From Firmicutes bacterium UBA6806 (GTDB taxonomy: Bacteria > Bacillota > Clostridia > Peptostreptococcales > Acidaminobacteraceae): a stretch of 64,000 bases of DNA. Every line of letters begins with the position of its first letter. Within the stretch, counting starts at the first letter, position 1. The position numbers and the translations under genes are program-made. Below the pieces are notes generated by a model that ran no database searches, was not told the DNA's origin, and worked only from the letters and a program-made list of their open reading frames with translations. The stretch covers positions 1-64,000 of the forward strand of contig DKFC01000022.1 in NCBI GenBank assembly GCA_002452745.1. The letters are read 5' to 3'. Shown piece after piece: positions 33,119 to 41,929 of this stretch.

Positions 33119-34177
33119 ATGTCGAGAACAATAGTGGTAAAAACCCCTTTAAACACCTACGATATCAGCATTGAATCCAATTGGCTAGACCTCGATTCGA
33201 TTATTGGTGGCAGAAAGTGTTTGATTGTAACAGATGAGACTGTGTATACACATTATGAATCACTGCTCTCATCCAGGGACTGTGTGATTTTGCCAAGTGG
33301 CGAAGAGACGAAGAGCTTCAAATACTATCTAAGGCTTATTGATGCATTACAAGAGAGACGTTTCAACCGTTCTAGCCTTTTAATCGCCTTTGGCGGCGGT
33401 GTTATTGGAGACCTCACGGGATTTGTGGCATCAACGTACATGCGCGGCATATCACTTGTACAGATTCCAACGACATTGCTCTCCATGGTGGACAGCAGTG
33501 TAGGCGGCAAAGTCGCCATCAACCATCCAAATGCCAAAAATCTCATTGGCTCATTTTATCAACCCGAAGCTGTATATGTTGACTTGGCCTTCTTAAAAAC
33601 ACTGGAGCCTAAAGTGCTTTCAGATGGTATGGCGGAGGTCATAAAATACGGTTTGGGATTCGATTCAAAATTATTTTCAATTCTTGAAAAACTATCGCTT
33701 GAAACGCTTCTGCTTCCAGAGAACGAACAAACTTTGACAGATATCGTTGCAAGGTGCTGTGAACTCAAAGCACAAATCGTCGGAGAAGATGAACGAGACA
33801 CAGCAGAAAGACAACTCTTAAATTTAGGGCATACCGTGGGACATGCAATTGAACAACACTACCTTTATAAGCGCTATACGCATGGTGCTGCGGTGGCTAT
33901 TGGCATGAATGTCAAATCGCAACTTGCCAAGTATCAAGGAAGACTTACAGAAGAAGAATATAGGCGAATTGACAATTTACTTTTGCAATTTGAACTGCCG
34001 CATAATATAGAAGTGACAGAAGACTGGCCCGAAATTTTAAAGGCAGTACATCTGGATAAGAAATCAACTCTCGACGCTATAAACTGGGTTCAAGTGGATT
34101 CTGTTGGACACTGTAGCCTGAAAGAAATAACGTTTGAAGAACTGATAAAGTCCGTTATGGAAATCGTGACATTATAA
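33119..34177 (+). CDS. aroB: 3-dehydroquinate synthase
   Basis: This enzyme makes 3-dehydroquinate from DAHP using NAD and a divalent metal. Length (352) is typical. Motifs are LPSGEETKS near residue 60, FGGGVIGDLTGFVASTYMRG near 91, QIPTTLLSMVDSSVGGKVAI near 115, and the metal ligands in EVIKYGL, LGHTVGHAIE and HGAAVAIGM. The start follows AAGAGGAG. A 74-bp gap separates it from tyrA, and 111 bp from aroA, with no promoter or terminator recognised in either. Confidence 0.96.
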   Translation: MSRTIVVKTPLNTYDISIESNWLDLDSIIGGRKCLIVTDETVYTHYESLLSSRDCVILPSGEETKSFKYYLRLIDALQERRFNRSSLLIAFGGGVIGDLTGFVASTYMRGISLVQIPTTLLSMVDSSVGGKVAINHPNAKNLIGSFYQPEAVYVDLAFLKTLEPKVLSDGMAEVIKYGLGFDSKLFSILEKLSLETLLLPENEQTLTDIVARCCELKAQIVGEDERDTAERQLLNLGHTVGHAIEQHYLYKRYTHGAAVAIGMNVKSQLAKYQGRLTEEEYRRIDNLLLQFELPHNIEVTEDWPEILKAVHLDKKSTLDAINWVQVDSVGHCSLKEITFEELIKSVMEIVTL

Positions 34178-34288
34178 CAGGTGATCTGCAACATCAATTT
34201 TACGAACACGCAGAGTGAGCTTAATTGGAAGTGGTTAAAGGAACAGATGAAAAGATAAGTTGAAATAGGAGAATAGGACGGTGCTATA

Positions 34289-35623
34289 ATGGAGAAGAAA
34301 TCAATTGTAATAAATCCCAGAAAGTTATCTGGTGCGGTGAATATACCACCCTCCAAGAGCTTGAGCCATAGGGGCATTATGTGTGCGGGACTTTCAAAGA
34401 CAGTATCCGTTGTGGACAACCTCATCTACTCAGATGACATATCCACAACGATTCAAGCGATGAAACAGTTTGGAATGGAAGTGCTTAAAGAGGAAAAAAT
34501 AGGGGAGCGATATAAACTTACCCTTCAAAATAAAAAAATTGAAGACTTTGAAGAATCGGGAACCAAGATGGTGCAGATGAAGACGGCGATTAATTGCAGT
34601 GAATCGGGAACCACCATTAGGTTCATGATGCCCTTTTTTACATTCTCTGATGAACCTTTGACATTTAAGGGCAGAGGGCGGCTGGTGGAACGACCTTATG
34701 AGACGTTTTACAAGATTTTAAGAGAAAAGGGTGTTGCATACGAGACGACCAATGGACTGCTACCTGTGACTATCAAAGGAGAATTACCGTCAGGCGAGTT
34801 TAAGATGGCTGGAAATGTCAGCTCACAATTCATCAGTGGATTAATGCTGGTTTTGCCACTTTTAAAGGGGGATTCGACTATTGAATTAACCACTCCACTT
34901 GAATCCAAGGGCTATGTGGACATGACAGTGGATACAAGTGAGAAGTTTGGCGTCGAAATTGAAAACAGAGCACATGAGACCTATCTTATAAAAGGTGGAC
35001 AAACCTACAAGGGTACCCATTACACGGTGGAAGGCGACTACTCACAGGCGGCGTTTTGGTTAGTGGCTTCCTGTATTGGCAACGATGTTCTGCTCAGGGG
35101 CATGCAACCCAAATCACTACAAGGCGATCAGGAAATTTTGCAAATCATAGAGGCGTTAGGTGCTGAAATTGTATGGAATCAAGATGAGTTAGCTGTCGGT
35201 AGGCAATCGCTCGATGGAATCGTCGTCGATGCTTCTCAGTGTCCAGATATTGTTCCGGTACTCACTGTACTGCTTAGCCTTGCCAGGGGGACATCTGAAA
35301 TCATCAACGCAGGCAGGTTGAGAATTAAGGAATCTGATAGACTAAACGCCATTTGTACAGAACTCAATAAAATGGGCGGCAATGTGGAAGAAAAGCCTGA
35401 AGGACTTGTTATACATGGCGTTCAGGGATTTAAAGGTGCAAAAGTGGATTCGTGGAATGACCATAGGATTGCAATGGCACTGGCAATAGCCGCATCAAGA
35501 GCAGATGGCGATGTGGAGATAACAGGATATGAATCCGTGAGAAAATCCTATCCGATGTTCTGGAAGGACTACGAAATGCTGGGAGGTCAGATTCATGGGG
35601 AGTCAGATTGGAAAAACTTTTAA
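34289..35623 (+). CDS. aroA: 3-phosphoshikimate 1-carboxyvinyltransferase (EPSP synthase)
   Basis: This enzyme adds the enolpyruvyl group to shikimate 3-phosphate. The 444 residues show PPSKSLSHRGIM near residue 20, NCSESGTTIRFMMPF near 108, the active-site VSSQFISGLML near 178, and LRIKESDRLNAI near 345. The ribosome site is poor (AGGA ten bases upstream of ATG 34289), so the start is less sure. The last 29 bp overlap aroC. The presence of SGTTIR instead of the LGNAGTA form points to a class II-like enzyme, which is inference. Confidence 0.95.
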   Translation: MEKKSIVINPRKLSGAVNIPPSKSLSHRGIMCAGLSKTVSVVDNLIYSDDISTTIQAMKQFGMEVLKEEKIGERYKLTLQNKKIEDFEESGTKMVQMKTAINCSESGTTIRFMMPFFTFSDEPLTFKGRGRLVERPYETFYKILREKGVAYETTNGLLPVTIKGELPSGEFKMAGNVSSQFISGLMLVLPLLKGDSTIELTTPLESKGYVDMTVDTSEKFGVEIENRAHETYLIKGGQTYKGTHYTVEGDYSQAAFWLVASCIGNDVLLRGMQPKSLQGDQEILQIIEALGAEIVWNQDELAVGRQSLDGIVVDASQCPDIVPVLTVLLSLARGTSEIINAGRLRIKESDRLNAICTELNKMGGNVEEKPEGLVIHGVQGFKGAKVDSWNDHRIAMALAIAASRADGDVEITGYESVRKSYPMFWKDYEMLGGQIHGESDWKNF

Positions 35624-36683
35624 GACCACTGTCTTTGGAGAATCTCACGGGACAGCTGTGGGCTGTGTCATAGAGGGAATCCCTGCGGGGACGGTGTTGG
35701 ATATGGCACACATAAAGAAGCGAATGTCGCAGAGGCGACCGGGACAGGGGACGCATTCAACACCAAGACAGGAGAAGGATAGTTTTGAGATCGTCAGCGG
35801 TTTAGTGGAAGATGTGACAACTGGAACACCTCTGACGATGTTGATTCGAAACCACGATACGCGCTCAAAAGACTATAGTAGAACCAAGGACTTGATGAGA
35901 CCATCACATGCAGATTTTACAGGACATGTAAAGTGGGATGGCAACAATGACTATAGAGGAGGAGGTCATTTTTCGGCAAGGCTCACAGCGGCACTTGTGT
36001 TCTCTGGCGCTATTGCAGAGCAATTGCTGAAGGCGATGGGAATAGACATTTTGACTCAGATTGAATCCATTGGCAGTCAAACGGCGGAAAGTCTTGTCAT
36101 AAGACCTGAACTGGAATCTTTAAGGATGGCTTTCGATGAAAAAGGTATTTGGATAAGCTCAGAGCATGAAGCCTCCTTTCTTGAGGAGGTGGAGCAGGCA
36201 CGAAGTGAACTGGATTCTGTAGGTGGTGTTGTGGAAACGATTGTTACAGGAATGCCCGTTGGCATAGGGGGCCCAATGTTTGATACCATAGAGGGAAGAC
36301 TTTCTTATGGGCTGTTTGGCATTCCAGCAGTTAAGGGCATCAGCTTTGGTGACGGTTTTGCATTTGGAGCGGCAAGGGGCTCAGAGGTCAACGATGCCTT
36401 CGGTATAAAAGAGGGGCAAATTGTCACTGAGACCAACCACAACGGGGGGATAAACGGCGGTATCTCAAATGGAATGCCAATCCATTTCAGATGCGTGTTT
36501 AAACCGACGCCTTCTATTGCAAGAGAGCAGAAGACTGTGAATATCAAGACAATGACAGAAGAAACACTTCAAATTGAAGGCAGGCATGACCCTTGCGTGG
36601 CAATTAGAGGGGCAATCGTGGTCAAAGCGGTAACTGCTATGACTCTTTATGATCTCATTAGAACGGAGGCACCTCATGTGTAA
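35595..36683 (+). CDS. aroC: Chorismate synthase
   Basis: This FMN-dependent enzyme makes chorismate from EPSP. The 362 residues have the three family signatures: GESHGTAVGCVIEG near residue 15, the basic stretch RRPGQGTHSTPRQEKD near 42-57, and RGSEVNDAFG with NGGINGGISNG near 255-285. GGGAGG lies eight bases before the ATG at 35595, inside the end of aroA, and its own last 8 bp overlap pheA, so the enzymes are translationally linked. Confidence 0.96.
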   Translation: MGSQIGKTFKTTVFGESHGTAVGCVIEGIPAGTVLDMAHIKKRMSQRRPGQGTHSTPRQEKDSFEIVSGLVEDVTTGTPLTMLIRNHDTRSKDYSRTKDLMRPSHADFTGHVKWDGNNDYRGGGHFSARLTAALVFSGAIAEQLLKAMGIDILTQIESIGSQTAESLVIRPELESLRMAFDEKGIWISSEHEASFLEEVEQARSELDSVGGVVETIVTGMPVGIGGPMFDTIEGRLSYGLFGIPAVKGISFGDGFAFGAARGSEVNDAFGIKEGQIVTETNHNGGINGGISNGMPIHFRCVFKPTPSIAREQKTVNIKTMTEETLQIEGRHDPCVAIRGAIVVKAVTAMTLYDLIRTEAPHV

Positions 36684-37494
36684 GATAGCGATTCAAGGCG
36701 TTGAGGGTGCATATAGCTATGAGGCGATGCTTCAAAAATACGGAGAGGTCTCCTATAAGTGCCATGAGACCTTTGATGGTGTTTTTGAGGCGGTTGAGAC
36801 AGGTGTCAGCGAGCTGGGGATTCTGCCAATCGAAAATTCATCAACTGGCAGCATAACGGCGGTATATGATTTATTGAATCACTATGATGTCAAAATTGTG
36901 GGTGAAACCACTTTGAGGATTACGCATAACCTAATGGCTTCAACACCTGTGGATATTAAAGAAATAAAGACGGTTTATTCACATCAGCAGGGGTTTGACC
37001 AATGCCAGTCCTTTTTTAGAAAACATGAACACTTAAATGCGATTCCCTATAAGAACACAGCTCTGAGTGCGCAGAAAGTGTCGCTTGAAGGTGATTCGAC
37101 TCAGGCAGCAGTGGCCAGTGCACTAGCAGCAAAGGAATTCGGCCTATATATAATAGAAGAAAACATCAACGACCAAATCAATAATTTTACGCGGTTTATC
37201 GTCATCAGCAAAAATGCCATAAGGGATTCTGAGGCAAATAAGATTTCGTTCCAGTCAGTTATAGATCATACACCGGGAACGCTGTATAAGATGTTGAGCT
37301 GTTTTGAGACGGAGAAAATCAACCTCATGAAGATTGAATCTAGACCTATACGCAATAAGCCTTGGGAGTACATCTTCTATATTGACTTTGAGGGCAATTT
37401 AGAAAATGAGTCCACATTGAGGGCGTTGGATCACATTAAACATTACTCAAATGCTTTTAAGATGCTCGGGAACTATAGAAAGGGAGAGGCGTGA
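36676..37494 (+). CDS. pheA: Prephenate dehydratase
   Basis: This enzyme converts prephenate to phenylpyruvate. The 272 residues have the catalytic domain (GVEGAYSYEAM, ENSSTGSITAVYDLL, NNFTRFIVIS near residue 175) and a C-terminal ACT domain (TPGTLYKMLSCFETEKINL, ESRPIRNKPWEY) that normally binds Phe for feedback control. No chorismate mutase domain is fused, and none is seen in the operon. ATG at 36676 follows GGAGG by six bases. Confidence 0.95.
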   Translation: MCKIAIQGVEGAYSYEAMLQKYGEVSYKCHETFDGVFEAVETGVSELGILPIENSSTGSITAVYDLLNHYDVKIVGETTLRITHNLMASTPVDIKEIKTVYSHQQGFDQCQSFFRKHEHLNAIPYKNTALSAQKVSLEGDSTQAAVASALAAKEFGLYIIEENINDQINNFTRFIVISKNAIRDSEANKISFQSVIDHTPGTLYKMLSCFETEKINLMKIESRPIRNKPWEYIFYIDFEGNLENESTLRALDHIKHYSNAFKMLGNYRKGEA

Positions 37495-37498
37495 CAAC

Positions 37499-38284
37499 AT
37501 GAGACAATTTGGATTACTGGGAAGAGGCATTTCCTATAGTCTTTCGCCAAAGATGCATGCTGCCCTCTATGAAAGCATGGAGATAAAGGCAACTTATGAA
37601 CTTGTGGATGGAGAGCTGGCAGAGGTTCTATCAAAATTGAGGACACTTGATGGCTTTAATATTACAATCCCTTATAAACAGGAGATTATGCCGTATCTGG
37701 TAAGTATTGATCCTGCGGCTCAGCGAATTGGAGCAGTCAATACGGTGGTGGCAGATGAAGCGGGGTGGCATGGATACAACACGGATTATCACGGTTTTAG
37801 AGAAACGGTAAAGGGTCTTATTCAAAGGGATGTGACCAGTGCGATTATACTTGGAACGGGTGGCGCTGCCAAAGCGGTCTATTATGCTCTAAAGGATATG
37901 GGTGCATCTAAGATATATGTCATATCAAGGCATCTTGGCGCAACTTTTGAAGGCATCCCATGTCTGAGCTATGAAATGCTTGAAGCAGGTGACATCTGTT
38001 CAGATTTGCTGGTTAATTGTACACCTGTGGGGACGAATGGCAAAAAAGATCATCAGATGAGTCCTGTTTCTGAGAAAGTGGTTTCAAAACAGGGTGCTGT
38101 GATAGACTTAATCTACAATCCTGAAAGAACGCCTCTTTTAAAGATAGCTGAGGGTATGAACATCCCTGTGTCAAATGGCCTTAAAATGCTTGTGGTTCAA
38201 GCTATTTATGCTGAAAAATTCTGGTTTCCAGAGAGAGAGGTAGACGTTCAAAAGCTCTATGAAATCATTGTGAGGGCACTTTAA
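37499..38284 (+). CDS. aroE: Shikimate dehydrogenase
   Basis: This enzyme reduces 3-dehydroshikimate with NADPH. The 261 residues have SYSLSPKMHAALYE near residue 13, GFNITIPYKQ with the catalytic Lys near 60, AVNTVV, YNTDYHGF with the substrate Asp near 97, and the nucleotide loop GTGGAAKAVYYAL near 119. The start at 37499 lies just after the pheA stop, behind GGGAGAGG. It is the last gene before a very strong terminator. The operon lacks aroD (dehydroquinase) and aroK (shikimate kinase), which must be elsewhere. Confidence 0.95.
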   Translation: MRQFGLLGRGISYSLSPKMHAALYESMEIKATYELVDGELAEVLSKLRTLDGFNITIPYKQEIMPYLVSIDPAAQRIGAVNTVVADEAGWHGYNTDYHGFRETVKGLIQRDVTSAIILGTGGAAKAVYYALKDMGASKIYVISRHLGATFEGIPCLSYEMLEAGDICSDLLVNCTPVGTNGKKDHQMSPVSEKVVSKQGAVIDLIYNPERTPLLKIAEGMNIPVSNGLKMLVVQAIYAEKFWFPEREVDVQKLYEIIVRAL

Positions 38285-38319
38285 AACTCGAATGGAATTA
38301 AATCGTGGAAGTCGATAAT

Positions 38320-38374
38320 AGATGTCCATTCTTTGTACAAGAATCTGTACAAAGAATGGACATCTGTGTTTTTT
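38320..38374 (+). terminator. Strong intrinsic terminator of the aro operon
   Basis: A 20-bp perfect stem (38320-38339 with 38346-38365) with a 6-nt loop is followed by GTG and TTTTTT. Confidence 0.9.
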
Positions 38375-38466
38375 GAGAACACTTTAGAGGCGTGGAATGT
38401 AGTGTATAAACCCACCAATCATTTGAAATTGCTTAAGTTAAAAAAATATCAAACAATGGCAAAGGT

Positions 38467-38482
38467 TGGCATTATACTTGCA
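38467..38482 (+). promoter_or_regulatory. Sigma-54 promoter of the liv operon
   Basis: TGGCATTATACTTGCA has the GG at 38468-38469 and GC at 38480-38481 separated by exactly 10 bases, and it lies 36 bp before the livH start codon. It fits the TGGCAC-N5-TTGCW consensus well. Confidence 0.85.
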
Positions 38483-38517
38483 GATTATAAGAGTACACTG
38501 CATTAAGGAGGGGAAGA

Positions 38518-39390
38518 ATGACACTTTTTTTTCAAAATATAGTAGGAGGCATGCAATCTGCCAGTATGTATGGACTGGCTGCACTGGGATTGGTTTTGAT
38601 TTATAAGACCACTGGTGTCATCAATTTTGCCCAGGGGGAACTGGGAATGTTTCATGCATTTGTCGCAGCGGCTCTTTTTGCATCTGGCGTTCCAGCAGGA
38701 CTGGCAGTGCTGATGACGTTGATTATAGCAGGAGGTGTGGGATTTTTAATTGAGTGGGGCATCATGAGGCATGCTGTGAAGATTGATCCCCTTGGAAAAA
38801 TGATTATGACAATGGGATTGGTAATGGTGGCACAGGGACTTGCACCGATGTTCTTTGGCAATAACCCGCTTTATTTTCCAAAACTCCTCCAAGGAGACCC
38901 GATATCGTTGTTTGGCATATCAATTCTGCCCAATACGATTCTCATCATCTGCATCACTCTAGCTATTATGGCGGTGCTATTTTATGTGCTTCAAAAGACA
39001 AGGTGGGGGTTGGCAATACGAGTAACTGCTGAAAATGTCAACACGGCGAGAATGATGGGCATTCCCACGCAGAGGGTTTCGTTGGTCATTTGGATAATCG
39101 GAACTGTGCTGGGTGCTCTGGCGGCGATTATGGTAGCGCCGCTGACAACTGTCAATGTCAGCATGATGGCGGATATACATCTCAAATCGTTTATATCAGC
39201 TGTGTTAGGCGGATTTGCAACTTTTTACGGCCCAGTGGTAGGCGCATTTATCATTGGAATGTTCAATAATCTGTTGGGATTCTACGTGTCTTCCAAATGG
39301 GCGACGGCTATCTTGTACGTATTTATATTGATGGTGCTCATCCTCAAGCCAACAGGACTATTTGGCAAAAAATATGTTAAGAAAGTGTAG
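38518..39390 (+). CDS. livH: Branched-chain amino acid type ABC permease (LivH)
   Basis: This integral membrane protein of 290 residues is one of two permeases of a HAAT-family importer for branched-chain amino acids, amides, urea or related solutes. It has about eight hydrophobic segments; family landmarks are YGLAALGLVLIYKTTGVINFAQGE near residue 17 (shown in part as LIYKTTGVINFAQGE) and AVLGGFATFYGPVVGAFIIG near 222. AAGGAGG precedes the start. It is the first gene behind the sigma-54 promoter. Confidence 0.92.
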   Translation: MTLFFQNIVGGMQSASMYGLAALGLVLIYKTTGVINFAQGELGMFHAFVAAALFASGVPAGLAVLMTLIIAGGVGFLIEWGIMRHAVKIDPLGKMIMTMGLVMVAQGLAPMFFGNNPLYFPKLLQGDPISLFGISILPNTILIICITLAIMAVLFYVLQKTRWGLAIRVTAENVNTARMMGIPTQRVSLVIWIIGTVLGALAAIMVAPLTTVNVSMMADIHLKSFISAVLGGFATFYGPVVGAFIIGMFNNLLGFYVSSKWATAILYVFILMVLILKPTGLFGKKYVKKV

Positions 39391-39398
39391 GTGTCAGC

Positions 39399-40418
39399 GT
39401 GAAATTATTTAGTCATAAACCGATTCAATATTGCCTTTTCGGGATTCTTGCAATTGTACTTCCCATGCTTCTAAATGTGAAGGGGTCGACGTTTACACTG
39501 CTTGCATCCATCGGAATTATTGCGATTGCCTCATTGGGTTTCAATATTCTACTTGGATTTTCAGGTCAAATATCTCTAGGGCATGGTGCTTTTATGGGGA
39601 TGGGGGCATATGTCTCAGCCTATCTGGTGGAAAAGATGAACTTGCCGTTTATCATGGGACTTGTCATGGCAGCTATTATTCCCCTTCTAGTTGGATTCAT
39701 CCTCGGCTTGATTGCACTGAGGCTTGAGGGTCATTACTTAGCGATAGCCACTTTGGGATTTGCCGTGGTGATTGAGGAGATGTTTGCCGAGTTTTCTCAG
39801 TATACTGGCGGATGGTCTGGAACCAAAGCGGGTTTTCCCGTGATATTCGGTTACAAGTTTGACAAGACATCTGTGTACATGCTGGTGGTGCTGGTTTTGG
39901 TGGGGCTGATGATCGCCACCTATAACTTTATGAAATCATCCACCGGAAGAGCGCTTGTGGCTATGAAGAAAAGCGAACATGCGGCACAGGCCATGGGTGT
40001 GAGTCTTTTTAAATACAAATTGCTGGCCTTTTCACTCAGCACAATGTACGCGGGAATTGCAGGCAGTTTATACATTCACTTCTTTAGATTTTGCGAACCT
40101 AAACTATGGGGAATCTCCTTATCGTTGGATTTACTAGCAAGTGTAGTCATCGGTGGACTTGGCACAATAGGCGGCGCAGTTGTGGGCGTGGCCTTCCTCA
40201 AACTCTTGCCGACACTCCTCCAGGGTGTTCCCATCCTGGGAGATATTCACGGATTGGCATTTGTGCTGACTGGAGTGAGTATCATTGTGTTCATCATGTT
40301 CTATCCAAAGGGATTGATTAATATTCCCGCCGATCTCATAAAGACATTTAAATCTCGCAGTAAAGTGCACAAGGTTACGAAAGGGGGAAGCGGTCATGGA
40401 ATCGGTGTTGAAGATTGA
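39399..40418 (+). CDS. livM: Branched-chain amino acid type ABC permease (LivM)
   Basis: This is the second permease of the importer, 339 residues with about nine hydrophobic segments. The family landmarks are GFSGQISLGHGAFMGMGAY near residue 50, RLEGHYLAIATLGFA near 107, and VVIGGLGTIGGAVVGVAFL near 250. The start is GTG at 39399 with only a weak site (TAGGTG), eight bases after the livH stop. Its last 23 bp overlap livG. Confidence 0.92.
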   Translation: MKLFSHKPIQYCLFGILAIVLPMLLNVKGSTFTLLASIGIIAIASLGFNILLGFSGQISLGHGAFMGMGAYVSAYLVEKMNLPFIMGLVMAAIIPLLVGFILGLIALRLEGHYLAIATLGFAVVIEEMFAEFSQYTGGWSGTKAGFPVIFGYKFDKTSVYMLVVLVLVGLMIATYNFMKSSTGRALVAMKKSEHAAQAMGVSLFKYKLLAFSLSTMYAGIAGSLYIHFFRFCEPKLWGISLSLDLLASVVIGGLGTIGGAVVGVAFLKLLPTLLQGVPILGDIHGLAFVLTGVSIIVFIMFYPKGLINIPADLIKTFKSRSKVHKVTKGGSGHGIGVED

Positions 40419-41187
40419 AAATTTATCCATTAGCTTTGGGGGATTAAAGGCAATTGATGACCTCAGTTTTGAGATAGGGGATAAGATGATTTACGGACTC
40501 ATTGGGCCAAACGGTGCGGGTAAAACAACGGTTTTTAACTGTATCACCAAGTTTTATACGCCAAGTTCGGGCAGTGTCAAGTTTAAAGACAATCAGGGAA
40601 ATATGGTTGAACTTACGGATTACAGGGTTCATGAAATTGTGAAACTGGGGCTGGTAAGAACGTTTCAAAATGTGGAACTCATCAAGGATTTATCCATTAT
40701 AGACAACTTGTTGATCGGTGCTCATTCTCAATACAAATCAACAGTTCTAGAGCAGGCATTGATGCTGAGACGAGCCAGAAGAGAGGAAAGGCGAATTAGA
40801 GAGAAGGCCATGCGGATATTGAGTGATTTAGGACTTGAGGACAAGGCAGAAGAAATAGCAGGCTCTCAACCTTACGGCGTCTTAAAAAACGTTGAGCTGG
40901 CGAGGACGCTTATGAGCGATCCAAAGCTGATTATCATAGACGAGCCAGCGGCAGGACTAAATGAGACAGAGACGGAATTGCTGGCAGGGCTTATACGGAA
41001 GATTCGAGATACCTATAACTGCGCTGTTCTGATGGTCGAGCATGATATGGGGTTGGTTATGAGCACTTGTGAGAGGATTTGTGCCATTAGTTTTGGAAAG
41101 AAACTGGCTGAGGGAACACCTGAGGAAATCAAGCAAAATAAAGAGGTTCAAGAGGCATACCTCGGAAGGGAGGATGACCATGCTTAG
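40396..41187 (+). CDS. livG: ABC importer ATP-binding protein (LivG)
   Basis: This 263-residue ATPase has Walker A (GPNGAGKTT near residue 38), a variant signature region (GSQPYGVLKNVELAR), Walker B (LIIIDEPAAGLN) and the switch His (MVEHDM), with the C-terminal tail of LivG-type subunits (EVQEAYLGR). The signature normally reads LSYGxQRRLEIAR; here LPYGVLKNVELAR-like sequence is seen (QPYGVLKNVELAR), an unusual change. AAGGGGG precedes the start, which lies inside livM. It overlaps livF by 8 bp. Confidence 0.92.
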   Translation: MESVLKIENLSISFGGLKAIDDLSFEIGDKMIYGLIGPNGAGKTTVFNCITKFYTPSSGSVKFKDNQGNMVELTDYRVHEIVKLGLVRTFQNVELIKDLSIIDNLLIGAHSQYKSTVLEQALMLRRARREERRIREKAMRILSDLGLEDKAEEIAGSQPYGVLKNVELARTLMSDPKLIIIDEPAAGLNETETELLAGLIRKIRDTYNCAVLMVEHDMGLVMSTCERICAISFGKKLAEGTPEEIKQNKEVQEAYLGREDDHA

Positions 41188-41893
41188 ACTGGAGGGCATT
41201 AGAGCTTCTTATGGCAGTATCACTGCCGTGAAGGGTATTGATATACAGGTTCCAAGTGGTAAAATTGTTGCCTTGCTGGGCTCAAACGGAGCGGGCAAAA
41301 CATCCACTTTAAAAGCGATTTCAGGCATGCTTGCTCTGGATGAAGGTTGTATCAAATTAAAAGAACAGTCCATAAGTGGTTATGCACCTGAAAAAATCGC
41401 ACAAATGGGTGTGGTTCAATCTCCAGAGGGACGGCAGATATTTGTGTCGCTGACAGTGGAAGAAAACTTAAGGGTTGGTGCTTTTAACGAGAGGCGTAGT
41501 GCCGTTATAAAGGAGCGTTTGACGTCTGTCTATGAAGTCTTTCCAAGGCTGAAAGAGAGAAGTCGGCAGGTTGCGGGAACTCTATCTGGAGGGGAGCAGC
41601 AGATGCTGGCAATTGGAAGAGCGCTGATGGCATCACCGGAGGTGTTGCTGTTGGATGAGCCGTCGCTGGGCCTTGCGCCTTTGATTGTAAAGGACATATT
41701 TGAAATTATATTGAAGTTGAACCAAAAGGGCGTCACCATTTTGATTGTTGAGCAAAATGCACTTCAAACGCTCAAAATTGCCGATTATGCATATGTGCTA
41801 GAGACTGGCAAGGTCATTATGGAGGGAAAGGGATCCGATTTGCTTCAAGATGAACGCGTTATAGAGGCGTATCTGGGAGGCAGTAAGTCATAA
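41180..41893 (+). CDS. livF: ABC importer ATP-binding protein (LivF)
   Basis: This is the second ATPase, 237 residues, with Walker A (GSNGAGKTST near residue 37), signature (LSGGEQQML), Walker B (LLLDEPSLGLAP) and switch His position replaced in the usual LivF way (IVEQNA). ATG at 41180 lies six bases after GGGAGG; the ATG at 41174 abuts the site. The substrate-binding lipoprotein follows after 36 bp. Confidence 0.93.
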   Translation: MLRLEGIRASYGSITAVKGIDIQVPSGKIVALLGSNGAGKTSTLKAISGMLALDEGCIKLKEQSISGYAPEKIAQMGVVQSPEGRQIFVSLTVEENLRVGAFNERRSAVIKERLTSVYEVFPRLKERSRQVAGTLSGGEQQMLAIGRALMASPEVLLLDEPSLGLAPLIVKDIFEIILKLNQKGVTILIVEQNALQTLKIADYAYVLETGKVIMEGKGSDLLQDERVIEAYLGGSKS

Positions 41894-41929
41894 ATCTGGT
41901 CACATATAATTGAGTAGGAGGAGAAAGAG

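Noticed and set aside
38320..38365. 20-bp perfect inverted repeat as a mobile-element end
   Set aside because: It has a 6-nt loop and a U-tract directly after aroE and behaves as a terminator; no transposase is near.
38456..38469. A first TGGCA (38457-38461) as the -24 element for liv
   Set aside because: No GC at the needed 10-base spacing; the TGGCA at 38467 fits exactly.
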